64,000 nt of DNA from Juglans regia (GCF_001411555.2 NC_049911.1:1178001-1242000), one strand, 5' to 3'; counted from the stretch's first letter, positions 46,456-57,106 are shown. Numbers and translations: made by a program. Notes: generated from the letters alone by a model not told the origin.

Positions 46456-46630
46456 GAATGAGAATTGATATTTGTAATCGTAGAGTGCGCAAGTGCCACA
46501 TAATTTTTTTTTAAAAAAAATGAGTAAATATGAGACCCACATGAATGTTTTTTTTTAATAGTTGACCTCATTTTTTTTCAAAACGATTGCGCAGCATTTA
46601 TGCACTCACGACGGTACATAGCATTACTAA
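46456..46630. mobile_element. Fold-back (hAT-like) MITE
   Basis: Left arm TTGTAATCGTAGAGTGCGCA and right arm TTATGCACTCACGACGGTAC are inverted relatives. The inner part has AAACGATTGCGCAGCATTTA and poly-T blocks, as in the copies at 30045, 3960 and 50477. Confidence 0.7.
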
Positions 46631-46805
46631 AAAAAAAGATAAAAATGAAAAAGAGAAAAGACTCAGAATCGAGAATAACATTTTGCACTTTTGCAATTCG
46701 AGCAGAACAAAATGGTGACCACTGCAAGGCTAGTGCCCAGTTTAGTGAGCGATCGGTCCCAATTCGAGCAAATCCTTCTTTTGCTTCATCGCAAACTCTT
46801 TCTTA

Positions 46806-46977
46806 GGTGTCGTTTGAATAGTAAGTTGAGATGAAAGTTGAATAAAATATTATTTTTTAATACTATTATTATTTTGAAATTTGAAAAAGTTGAATTTTTT
46901 ATTATATTTTGTGTGAAAACTTAAAAAAATTATAATGATAAGATGAGATAAAACACTTTCACTATTCAAATGAGGCC
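46806..46977. mobile_element. Tourist-like MITE (172 bp, TTA duplications)
   Basis: Starts GGTGTCGTTTGAATAG and ends CTATTCAAATGAGGCC, with TTA at 46803-46805 and 46978-46980. The interior has GTTGAGATGAAAGTTG, AAAATATTATTTTTTAATAC and AAGATGAGATAAAAC. Confidence 0.87.
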
Positions 46978-47601
46978 TTATTAGTTCACTTTCCCCACAA
47001 AATCTCTTTGTCGCGCACGCATCTTCTGATTGAGTTGTATTATTGCATATTTTATACATTTAGAACCAATATATTTTATTTATTTTATTACATTATTAGT
47101 GGTTTTAGATGGAAAAATAGTTAAGATGAATAAATTCTAGTTATGATTTAAATTGGTTAATAGCATGATTCATGCTTAATTTGATAACTTATGATTTAAT
47201 TAGATAATTTTTATTAACATGTACAACATATTTTTTATATTCTATTATTTTATTTTATTTTATTTTATTTCTAATTTTTATTATTTTTATAAATCAAGAA
47301 ATAAAAAGCATAAAACAAAGTCACATTTACACGTGTGACCCATTACTTTTAATTTTTGGACATAAGTTAATTTCTCTCAACTCACACATATGGCTCATTA
47401 AGAAAAAGACATACACTAAAGACCCAAAAGATATGATGTGAGAAGCTTTTTGAGAGTTTTTACGGAAGGACTTTTTCGATTTGGGGCGGGGGTGGGTGTG
47501 GTCGGGGTTTTCACTTTTATTTTGGAAGTACTTGTTGAAGACTTTATTCAAATCATTGCATTGTATTGATCTCTACATCAATTTTTATATTGGAGACCAA
47601 G

Positions 47602-47679
47602 ACAATACAATAGTCATACTTAAGCAATGTGAGACTCACTATTGAGTCTCACATTGCTTAAGTATGACTATTGTATTGT
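47602..47679. repeat. Perfect inverted repeat, 37-bp arms and 4-nt loop
   Basis: The left arm 47602-47638 starts ACAATACAATAGTCATACTT. The right arm 47643-47679 is its exact reverse complement, starting TGAGTCTCACATTGCTTAAG. The loop is CTAT (47639-47642). Outside this, weaker inverted similarity continues to about 47550 and 47720 (TGTATTGATCTC and GAGACCAAGACAATACA-type blocks). A transcript would form a near-perfect hairpin. Confidence 0.95.
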
Positions 47680-47867
47680 ATTGATCTCTTATATGAAGGA
47701 GACAAAAGCAATACAATGACATAAATTCAATTTTAATGAGTTTAAAAACTATAGTATTAGGTTTTAAATTTTTGTTGTATATATAAATTTTAATTTATAA
47801 TTTAAATCATGTGATAATTTGGATCCAAAAATATTTTTTTAGAACTAGAAATAGTTTTTAGGCCTCC

Positions 47868-47985
47868 CCAACATTGGGGCGGGGCGGGGGGCCTCGCCCT
47901 TGCCACCTAGGGGTAGGGTGTGGAGTTCCAAAACCTTCCCCCGCATTGTGCGGGGCAGGGTGCTGGGAAGGGTCCACCCCGCCCC
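47868..47985. repeat. GC-rich block before the tandem array
   Basis: Reads CCCCAACATTGGGGCGGGGC, CCCCCGCATTGTGCGGGGCA and GTCCACCCCGCCCC. It shares the GCGGGGCAG motif and palindromic style of the block at 36026-36106, which suggests a repeat family. Confidence 0.6.
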
Positions 47986-49829
47986 ATACCATGTGGGTAT
48001 CTCCGCTAGTTCTAATCCATTTCTCCAAGCATACCGTTCTCTCGATTTTGTTTGCTCTTATTTGCAGATCACGACTCCATCGTTCTCTTCACTTTGATTT
48101 GCTCTGTACTTGATTTGTTTTGGGTGGTTTTGATCAAAGTAGAAGATTTCCTTTCTGGTTTTGCTTCAAATTTCAGTTTAAAAGCTTGATTTTTATTTTG
48201 TTTAGATTAAAGGAAAGGGGGTTCCCTTAGAAGCCGCAAGCGTGGATGGAGATTTATGTCCTGTTTGGATGATGAGAGTGTTTCATATTATCTCATTTCA
48301 TCATTATAATTTTTTTTAATTTTTACATAATATATAATAAATAATTTAATTTTTTTAATTCTTAAAATAATAATAATATTAAAAAATAATATTTTATTTA
48401 AAATTAAAATTTAATTTAAATTTATTTCGTTTCAACACAAACGATACATTAAAAAGAGTTTCACTAAAGCCGATAAGCACAAAACCCGAAGGAAAAGCGA
48501 GTAAGATGAGGTTGGATGGATGCTTTTGTCCCACAACCCCACCACTGGCAACATACCATGTGGGTATTTCCCCTAGTTCTAATCCATTTCTCCAAGCATA
48601 CCGTTCTCTCGATTTTGTTTGCTCTTATTTGCAGATCACGACTCCATCGTTCTCTTCACTTTGATTTGCTCTGTACTTGATTTGTTTTGGGTGGTTTTGA
48701 TCAAAGTAGAAGATTTCCTTTCTGGTTTTGCTTCAAATTTCAGTTTAAAAGCTTGATTTTTATTTTGTTTAGATTAAAGGAAAGGGGGTCCCTTAGAAGC
48801 CGCAAGCGTGGATGGAGATTTATGTCCCGTTTGGATGATGAGAGTGTTTCACATTATCTCATTTCATCATTATAATTTTTTTTAATTTTTACATAATATA
48901 TAATAAATAATTTAATTTTTTTAATTCTTAAAATAATAATAATATTAAAAAATAATATTTTATTTAAAATTAAAATTTAATTAAAATTTATTTCGTTTCA
49001 ACACAAACGATACTTTAAAAAGAGTTTCACTAAAGCCGATAAGCACAAAACCCGAAGGAAAAGCGAGTAAGATGAGGTTGGATGGATGCTTTGTCCCACA
49101 ACCCCACCACTGGCAACATACCATGTGGGTATTTCCCCTAGTTCTAATCCATTTCTCCAAGCATACCGTTCTCTCGATTTTGTTTGCTCTTATTTGCAGA
49201 TCACGACTCCATCGTTCTCTTCACTTTGATTTGCTCTGTACTTGATTTGTTTTGGGTGGTTTTGATCAAAGTAGAAGATTTCCTTTCTGGTTTTGCTTCA
49301 AATTTCAGTTTAAAGGCTTGATTTTTATTTTGTTTAGATTAAAGGAAAGGGGGTCTCGTAGAAGCCGCAAGCGTTGATGGAGATTTATGTCCCGTTTGGA
49401 TAATGAGAATGTTTCATATTATCTTATTTCATCATTATAATTTTTTTAATTTTTACATAATATATAATAAATAATTTAACTTTTTTAATTCTTAAAATAA
49501 TAATAATATTAAAAAATAATATTTTATTTAAAATTAAAATTTATTTCGTTTCAACACAAACAATACTTTAAAAAGAGTTTCACTGGAGACGTTTGGATTT
49601 GCAAGTCATCTCAGCTCATCTCAACTCATCTCATTACTATTCATTATTATTCAGCAACTTTAACTCACAAATCTCAATACTATTCACAATCCATCTCAAC
49701 TCATCTCAGCTCATCTTAAATCATCTCAAACATCTTCGAATCCAAAAGCCGATAAGTACAAAACCCGAAGGAAAAGCGAGTAAGATGAGGTTGAATGGAT
49801 GCATTTGTTCCACAACCCCCCACTGGCAA
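47986..49829. repeat. Three-unit tandem array, about 566-bp unit
   Basis: Units begin at 47986, 48553 and 49118 with ATACCATGTGGGTAT (offsets 567 and 565 bp). Each holds CCAAGCATACCGTTCTCTCG, GATCAAAGTAGAAGATTTCC, GGAAAGGGGGT and a MITE-like AT-rich part (TCATTTCATCATTATAATTT to AACACAAACRATAC). Each ends GCCGATAAGCACAAAACCCG or close. Units 1 and 2 differ at only a few positions. Unit 3 is longer because of an insertion at 49585-49745. No protein is encoded; open frames in it are not conserved in phase between units. Confidence 0.93.
49585..49745. mobile_element. MITE inserted in the third array unit
   Basis: Absent from units 1 and 2, where TTTCACT runs directly into AAAGCCGATAAG. Starts GGAGACGTTTGGATTTGCAA and ends CATCTTCGAATCCAAA, inverted TTTGGATT ends. 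The interior is rich in CATCTCAGCTCATCTCAACT and its mirror. The empty sites in the sister units prove the insertion. Confidence 0.85.
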
Positions 49830-50191
49830 AAGAAGCAAGAGTTTCCCCCCCAAAACGTACTGACAACCGAAAAACTCTAATACGCTGCGTTTAATTTTTT
49901 ACGTGGCACGTGGGTTGCCACGTCGTCTCGTGCGCCATGACCGCGCAAACCACGATTGCGTTCAGATTTTTCCAGTCGTCTATTTTTGGAAAGAAAAGAA
50001 AGACAAGAAAATCGGGAGGGAGAGATAGCAACGAGTTCCATCAGGAGTCCCCCCTGACCTAACCCACCAACCAATTGCCATCACAATCACAGCCTCGGCG
50101 GCTATTCATTAAAAAGCTAGAGCATTGGCTTACGACTGGTGCAAACATCCAATTGGGTTCGCGTATTTCTTCTTGTTTGTTTTTGAACTTG

Positions 50192-50720
50192 GCTGCGTTT
50201 GGTTGGAAAATTCAACCGAATCTAGTCTAATTTTAAACTGTATATAATATTTAAATACTCAACTCTTAAATTATTAAATTTATTCTAATTTAAAATCTCT
50301 TTACACGTGAAATTTTTGATATTTTTTAATTTAACACATCATTATACGTGGATTCACAATATTTTTTAACTTTTCATAAAAAATAATAAATTTATCTTAA
50401 TATTCAAATACATTTTAAACTCAATTTAAATAATTTTATATAATTTTTTTTACTATTTAACTCACTATTATTTATAAGAGAAATGATACTTACAGTCGTG
50501 AGTGTGCAAGCGCCGTGCAATCTCTTTGAAAAAAATAAATAAATATAAGATTCACATGAAAAGAAATTAATTTTTTATGAGTGAATCTCACTTTTTTTCA
50601 AAGTGACTATACGATATTTATACATTTCACGACTGTATGTAACATTATTAGTATTTATAATGAATTAAACTCAACTTAACATAAAAATGAAATCTAAAAA
50701 TTCAGATTTCAAATACGACC
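50192..50720. mobile_element. MITE with GCGTTTGGTTG end, split by a nested element
   Basis: Starts GCTGCGTTTGGTTGGAAAAT. The distal end, reverse complemented, includes CGGGTCGTATTTGAAATC. The body has CAACTCTTAAATTATTAAAT. It is interrupted at 50477-50651 by a fold-back MITE. It is related in its end to the element at 4693-4917. Confidence 0.5.
50477..50651. mobile_element. Fold-back MITE with 8-bp target duplication (hAT-like), nested
   Basis: Flanked by TATTTATA on both sides (50469-50476 and 50652-50659). Terminal inverted repeats: left AATGATACTTACAGTCGTGA; right, reverse complemented, AATGTTACATACAGTCGTGA (18 of 20 match). Longer inner arms include CTTTGAAAAA and TTTTTCAAAG. An 8-bp duplication is the hAT hallmark. 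Copies elsewhere: about 3960, 30045 and 46456. Confidence 0.85.
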
Positions 50721-51275
50721 CGCCAACTGTTCACTTGTGCTTGTTTTCGTTTGCACTTTGCAGATCCCATTTTGCTATATTTTTACTCAAAACTGTTGCT
50801 TCTCTTAGCTTAGCTGTTGCTTTATCCTATTTGATTTTTTTAAGGAGTTTTTTAGCGTCTTGTTGAAGTGGATACGTCAAAAAGCCGACCAAACCTTATC
50901 TGCAGTTGTGTCTCTCACTACACAAGCTCATATTCAATATATATTTTGTTGCTTAAGCTATTTGACCGACTTTTTTTTATTTATATATGCTGTTTCAGAG
51001 TTGTTGGGTTTCTGATTTTTCTTTCCATGTGAGTGGTTCTAAAATCCAAATAAGACTCACCAACCTTGCCATTCCTTCCACCATGGACTTTTAACTACTC
51101 TGCTGCCTGGGCTATTAACATTCCAGGCTGACTCTATACGAACAGCACTAGTTCATTTCGTTTTCTTTGTCTTGTTCACTATTTGATAACCCTTTTCTTA
51201 TTTAAAATCCTCGACTCAATTTTTTTTTTTACCAACACTGCTTGAGTACTCATTCTTTCGATCATTTATCTCCAA

Positions 51276-54200
51276 ATGGGAAGTATTGGAATGTTGAATA
51301 ATTCAACTTTGATTTGTGCTCCACTAATGGCTCAATCCGTTGAGCAAATGGTGAGTGACATGTACGAGGCAAAAGCACAAGGTGCGGATGTAGTTGAAGT
51401 CAGGTTGGACTGCATTAAGAACTTCCAGCCTCGCCAAGACCTTCAAACCATCCTCAGAAAAAAGCCCTTGCCAGTGCTCATCGTGTATCGGTACTCTTCA
51501 CAAATCCTAACTGAATGAATTTTCTGTTTCTAGCTAGACATAGTTAATATTTATGTAATTGTATTCTTGGAATTTTTAATTAAGTCCCAAAAATTAATAT
51601 GATTGTATTAAAAACATGCCATTGTGTTTATGGGGAACCTCTTATTGCTGCTGTATGGAGACAAATCCTCTCATTGTGTTTTACACTTGCAAATTTTGCT
51701 TTTCATAACATGAATAATTATTGATTATGTAATATTTGCATCTTAGTGAAATAAAATCAGCAAATTGTTGATTGATCTCAACAATGATAAGACCGGCCAT
51801 CTCATGCCTACCCTTAGCAGACTACTCGCATAAAAACTCAACCTTGGTAGGTTTTTTCCTTTCCCTACCCTTAATTGCAAGCTCTATGACCTTTTGGCTG
51901 TAAGTTGCAATCTCTTTCATATTTCTAAAAGAAAATGCTAGTGAAACTGCAAGCTCCTTCAATTGTATTGGGCCCTTTATCTGTACCTGTAAGGTAAGAC
52001 CAAGCATACAGTGAAGTTTTTTGTTTATTTCTTGCTGATGTGGCAGACTCATAATTAGGAATGGCTAGTTTCTGGACCTATATCTTAATATGTCAATCTA
52101 CGAACTTCTTCCACCTCGGCTATGTTATTTTCTTCTTTAGTTTTAAAAGCTTGGATGGCAGGTTTGTTAGACGGTCTGCCAAGATTTAGCAAGATTTTCT
52201 ATGTAGTGAAATCACAAAAACTGAAAGAATAGAAGGAAAGATGACATTATAGATGAGAAAATTAAAAGGTTAACATGGCAAGATTATCATGAATATGTGG
52301 GGGAATGCTTGATGGTAGAGCATCCTCTTTGTTTCTTCTCTTCCTCACAAATCGCCAAGGTTATTTTCATCAGACTGGAGAAAGGCCTTTAATATCATTT
52401 TCTTACTATGAAAATGGTCATTTTCAACAGCTATCAAGTCACTAATTATATAATTTTTTTTTTCCAGGCCAAGGTGGGAAGGTGGTCAGTATGAAGGTGA
52501 TGAGAGCACACGGGTGGAAACCCTCCATTTAGCCAAAGATCTGGGAGCTGATTACATTGATTTTGAGCTCAAGGTAGTTTTTCAAATTGAAATTCAACAT
52601 TGAAGTAAGAACAAGACTTGCTCAAATCTGATTATGACCTTAAGATTGTGTTTTGTGTTCTTTCGGTGTGTCCAACACTGTTTGTGCCATGCGATGTTCG
52701 GATAATTGGCCCCAACATATGCATTGAAATAAGCGTGAAAGGTATTCTGAGGAAATATGGGAAGCCATTGACTTAAAATCACAGGTTGCTATCATATTTA
52801 AATGCAATGAATTCTGGCGGTAATATCATAATGCTCTTGAATCGTATGAAGGACTGTTCTCCGTTTACGTATATTATTTGAGCTAAGTAGGGTGATTTAG
52901 GCATCTAATCTTCAAGAGCATGTACAAAGCTCTGTTTCTAAAGGATTTACAAATTGTGAAAACACAAAAATCGGACAGAAGAAATGAAAGCTTCTTCACC
53001 TTTGGTTGAGCTTTGAGAATATTCTAATCATACAAATCAGATACAGTGCTGAAAACGGCACAAGAATACAGGCTTGATGGTTGCTAATTAAAAAGCATTT
53101 CCATTAAAAGACAGCTAGATCAGTATGCCAGTGGACACCTTCTGTTAGTTATGTAGTTGCTACTCTTACCACAGAAACACCTACTTCCTTTGGGATCTCA
53201 CTTCTGTATTCAACGACTGGAAGGAAGCCCACTTAAGTGCTAAACGAAAGAACTAGTTTGTACAAAATACAGTAATTTTTTATATGTTCTATTGACAAAG
53301 CTAGCGTGCCATTTTTCATAGTTGGTATTTTTTGGTTTATGTGTCGTTGAATCATCTCTTTCATTTGGAGACTTGTGTGTCTTTGAAACACTAGTAGTCC
53401 CTAGTAGTTCTCTCTCTTAAAGCAAGCAAACCTTTGAAGGTGGGGAATGAGAACTGTGGAACTATAGTGTTAGAGCTACCTTTCCCTCTGTAGTTTACCT
53501 CTCACTTGCCTAACATTGATTTCTACATGTTGCAGGAATAAGGATTTGAAAAACATTGAGCTTATTTTTTTTCACTGTTTTCATGGAGCCTTGGAATCTC
53601 ATCTGACTCGTGTCGTATGATTGCTTAGGTGGCTTCTAATCTTAGGGGAGGACTGAAAATGGATCATCGCGGTGGTAGCAAAGTTATTGTTTCATGCTAT
53701 GTAAATGGCATGGCCTCTCTGGAAGATTTGAGCCATCTTGTTGCAAGCATGCAAGCTACTGGAGCGGATATCATCAAACTTGCCACAAAAGCAATTGATA
53801 TTACAGAAATATCAAGAATTTTTCATCTGCTCTCACATTGCCAGGTATGAGCTCATTTTTATCTCCTTTTCATTTTTATCTAAGTGATTTAGCGATTTAA
53901 ACTGAAAAGATATGAATGCAGATCACCAACAAACATTGAAGTGTAAAAGAAATTAACAAAGAAAGTGAAAAATACCTTTTTGATTTTATTCTGCTCAAGT
54001 GGATATGATGTATCATTTGAAGTGTTTAAACTGCTCGATTCTTTGGGATTCTTGTAAATCCATCTTGTCTATTTATAAGTGTATGAGACCATCTTGCTAC
54101 TCCCGCAGGTGCCACTAATTGCATATTCGGTTGGTGAAAGAGGTCTTATGAGCCAGATATTGAGCCCCAAATTTGGTGGTCTTCTAGTCTATGGATCTAT

Positions 54201-56877
54201 GGAAGGAAATTCAGTTCCAGGCCTGCCTACTCTAGACAGCCTTAGGCAGTCTTATAAAGTGATCCATATTAATGCAGAGACCAAAGTTTTTGGGCTCATC
54301 TCCAAACCAGTTAGCCACAGTAAAGGCCCTCTATTGCATAATCCTACTTTCAGGCATGTAAACTATAATGGAATATATGTGCCAATGTTTGTTGATAATC
54401 TCAAGGACTTCTTCAGTGTCTATTCAAGCCCTGATTTTGCTGGATTCAGGTATGTCATTTACGAGGGTATGGTACATTTAAAGTTGAATAAAAACATGAA
54501 TTTTTGACTGACAGAAAGTTTGATATTTCAGTTTGTTAGCCTTGGATGATATATATTCAAGATATACACTACTCTTGATTGTCTATATTTGTTTATGGCC
54601 AAATATATCGTCTTAGCAGCTTTATTTTTACATCAGGATCGAGCCATTGTAATTTGTTCCTTGTTCTTTTCTTAGGTAGGCATAAACCTCAACCACAACC
54701 AATGTCTATGCAGTTTAAACTTTGATAACTGATCAGCAATCATCACAATTTAACAGGGCCTAGACAAAAGCAGCTAGAAAACTACAATATGGAGCATTGG
54801 GTTCATTCCTTAAGAATTTGGCCATCTAACTCTCTGTAAAAAGCTGTTAGCAACTAGTTCCAAAGCAATGCCCTATTGTCAGAACTGAGTGTCACTCATA
54901 CACAACTGAATTTATTCTTCTCCCACAACAAACTCAGCCTTCCCTTAATTTGAACACTGTAGATATGCTGAAGGATAGTTGGAATGATTGAAACCTACTT
55001 ACCTTCGATCTCATTAGTGCCTGCCGCCTGGTGCATGTTAAAATGATCTATTTAGGTGGAGGTGTTATTTTTTCGTTTTCAGCGATACACACACACACAT
55101 ATATAGGCCGGCTATTGTTTTGTTTTTTTGTTTTTGTTTTTGTGCTCGTTGCATAACTTCTTATTTCCTTTATTCGAATACAGTGTCGGGATCCCGTACA
55201 AAGAAGCTGTAATTGGTTTTTGTGATGAAGTACATCCACTTGCTAAGGTTGGCTTAAGTCTACCATTTATTATCTTTTATATTATGTTGCGGTACTGTAA
55301 TTTTTAGGGCTTTGTTAAGTGTCTTCATCATTCCTAATGTATGTTCTATGCATGGTGGATGGAATAATTATTTTCACACGCTTTATCAGGCCATAGGTGC
55401 TGTTAATACTATTATAAGGAGGCCTACTGATGGCAAGCTGGTTGGTTATAATACAGACTGTGAGGCTTCAATATGTGCAATTGAAGATGCTCTTAAAGGT
55501 ACAGGAATACCAAAATGTGTATTTTGACCCTCAAAATGTTGTCTTTGAACTCTAAAATGACAACTAACATTTGTGCATCTAAAACATCACAGAACAGGGA
55601 TGCACTAATGGGGGAGCATCTCTCAGTTCTCCTCTTGCTGGAAAACAATTTGTGCTAGTTGGTGCTGGAGGTGCAGGAAGGGCATTGGCATTTGGTGCCA
55701 AGAGTAGAGGATCTCGGGTTATCATTTTTGACATTGATTTTGGTATATTAACCATAATCTACTATCCAAGTGCTATACAAATTGTTTTTTCTTCTCTACT
55801 AATATGGTTAGCAATTATTTTCTCTCACGTATGTAACTCAATAGGTTAGAATCACAGTGTGGCACATCAAAGGCAAGGCTTTTTGGTATTCATGCCACTT
55901 GGCCTTGTTTGGATTAAAAAACTATCTCAACTCAACTCATCTCATCTAATCATTACAACTTTCCCAAACATTCAAACATAATAAACAATTCAACTTTTTC
56001 AAATTCTAAAATAAAAATAATATTAAAAAATTATATTCTAACAATATTTTATTTAACTTTAAACTCTCATCTTATCTCATCTCAACTCAACTCTCATCTT
56101 AAAGTTAGGTTGTTTAAGAGGTACATTTGCCTGATTGCCCTCCTCTCCCCATTCCCTCCGCCACCCCCATAGAAAAAATGAAGGCGGCAAAAATTAATTA
56201 TGAAGCATAGGTTCAACGATAGACTTCCTTCAACTGTAATGAGAAAACCAATATTCTGACCCTGCTGCAGCATATTGATTGGTAACTAATCCTGATTTAT
56301 ATCTTATTACAAACCCACTGCCCTAATTCTTATCCTTTGTACAAAAGACAGAACAAAATCTCTTGCTTGTGCTGTATCTGGTGAAGCTCGGCCCTACAAT
56401 GATATAGTTAACTTCCAGCCAGAGAAAGGTGCAATACTAGCAAATGCAACACCTTTGGGAATGCATCCAAATACAGATCGGATTCCTGTAGCTGAGGTCT
56501 AATGCACTATACCTACTAGAATAACATTTCAATTTGGTTTTTATTATTTGAATTGTTTGTTTGCTTTCTGAAGGCAACCTTGGGGGATTACCAGCTTGTC
56601 TTTGATTCCGTTTACACACCAAGAAAGACCAGACTACTAAAAGACGCCGAGGCTGTAGGAGCCATCATTGTGAGTGGAGTTGAAATGTTCCTCCGTCAGG
56701 CCATTGGCCAGTTCAACCTCTTCACAGGCAGAGAAGGTACTTCTTGACTTTCATCTTCTCAGACACTAGACTCTTGTGTTTATGCCTAACATAATTGATT
56801 GATGTGACTCCTTTGGCTTACATTGTTTTGCAGCACCTGAAGAGTTCATGCGGGAGATCATCCTTGCAAAGTTCTGA
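51276..56877 (+). CDS. DHQ-SDH: Bifunctional 3-dehydroquinate dehydratase / shikimate dehydrogenase (divergent subclass)
   Basis: Ten exons: 51276-51490, 52468-52573, 53629-53844, 54109-54449, 55184-55247, 55390-55498, 55593-55742, 56348-56496, 56574-56736 and 56834-56877. In phase they give 518 aa. Residues about 10-235 are the type I dehydroquinase: EVRLDCI, YRPRWEGGQYEGDE, YIDFELK, the Schiff-base Lys in ADIIKLATKA and SPKFGGLLVYGS. The stretch usually read as VIVSSHNY is here VIVSCYVNG, so the catalytic His is absent. The rest is shikimate dehydrogenase: ISKPVSHSKGPLLHNP, SVGIPYKEAV, IGAVNTIIR, GYNTDCEASI, the nucleotide loop GAGGAGRA, NATPLGMHPN and VSGVEMFLRQAIGQFNLFTG. The pocket Lys and Asp are kept, but GIPYKE replaces TIPHKE. 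No transit peptide precedes the domain, unlike the plastid enzyme. I infer a paralogue acting on 3-dehydroshikimate, possibly towards gallate or quinate, outside plastids. The exon 8 donor (GAG followed by GTCTAA) is unusual but fits phase. Confidence 0.93.
55911..56112. mobile_element. Tourist-like MITE in SDH intron 7
   Basis: Starts GGCCTTGTTTGGATT, then AACTCATCTCATCTAATCAT, the ATATTAAAAAATTATATTCT core and CTCATCTTATCTCATCTCAA. The right end is blurred. It lies between SDH exons 7 and 8 with no effect on the splice sites. Confidence 0.75.
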
Positions 56878-56904
56878 TATATTTCTTCACACAGAAGATG
56901 TTCT

Positions 56905-57106
56905 AATTGTACATTATGCTTCCATTTACCCATTTATTGAAATTGCATTATAAAAAAGATATGGATATTCAAGAATTGAATATATTGTTAAGACCCAGAA
57001 ATAATCAATAAAATTTTCCATCTCTCTCTCTCAAAAGCCTACCGACGGGCTTTTCTGTCGCTGGGCTTGGAAAATTGTACATTATGCTTCCATTTACCCA
57101 TTTATT
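56905..57106. repeat. 34-bp exact direct repeat of SDH 3' UTR sequence at the LINE copy B boundary
   Basis: The 34-bp stretch that starts AATTGTACATTATGCTTCCA occurs at 56905-56938 (28 bp after the SDH stop) and again, identically, at 57073-57106. The 134 bp between them include AATAAA at 57007, a CT run and the start of a different sequence context. The LINE-like coding region begins right after the second copy. Confidence 0.92.
57007..57012 (+). terminator. Candidate poly(A) signal of the DHQ-SDH gene
   Basis: AATAAA in CAATAAAATTTTCC, 130 bp after the stop codon at 56877. Confidence 0.5.

Noticed and set aside
46048..46542. 164-aa minus-strand open frame
   Set aside because: It has no conserved phrase, low-complexity Phe/Leu runs and overlaps a fold-back MITE; a chance frame.
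46806..46977. Possible LTR or regulatory enhancer
   Set aside because: Its ends, TTA duplications and core match the Tourist-like MITE family.
47986..49829. CRISPR-like or satellite array
   Set aside because: Only three long units without spacers in a plant genome; a plain tandem duplication.
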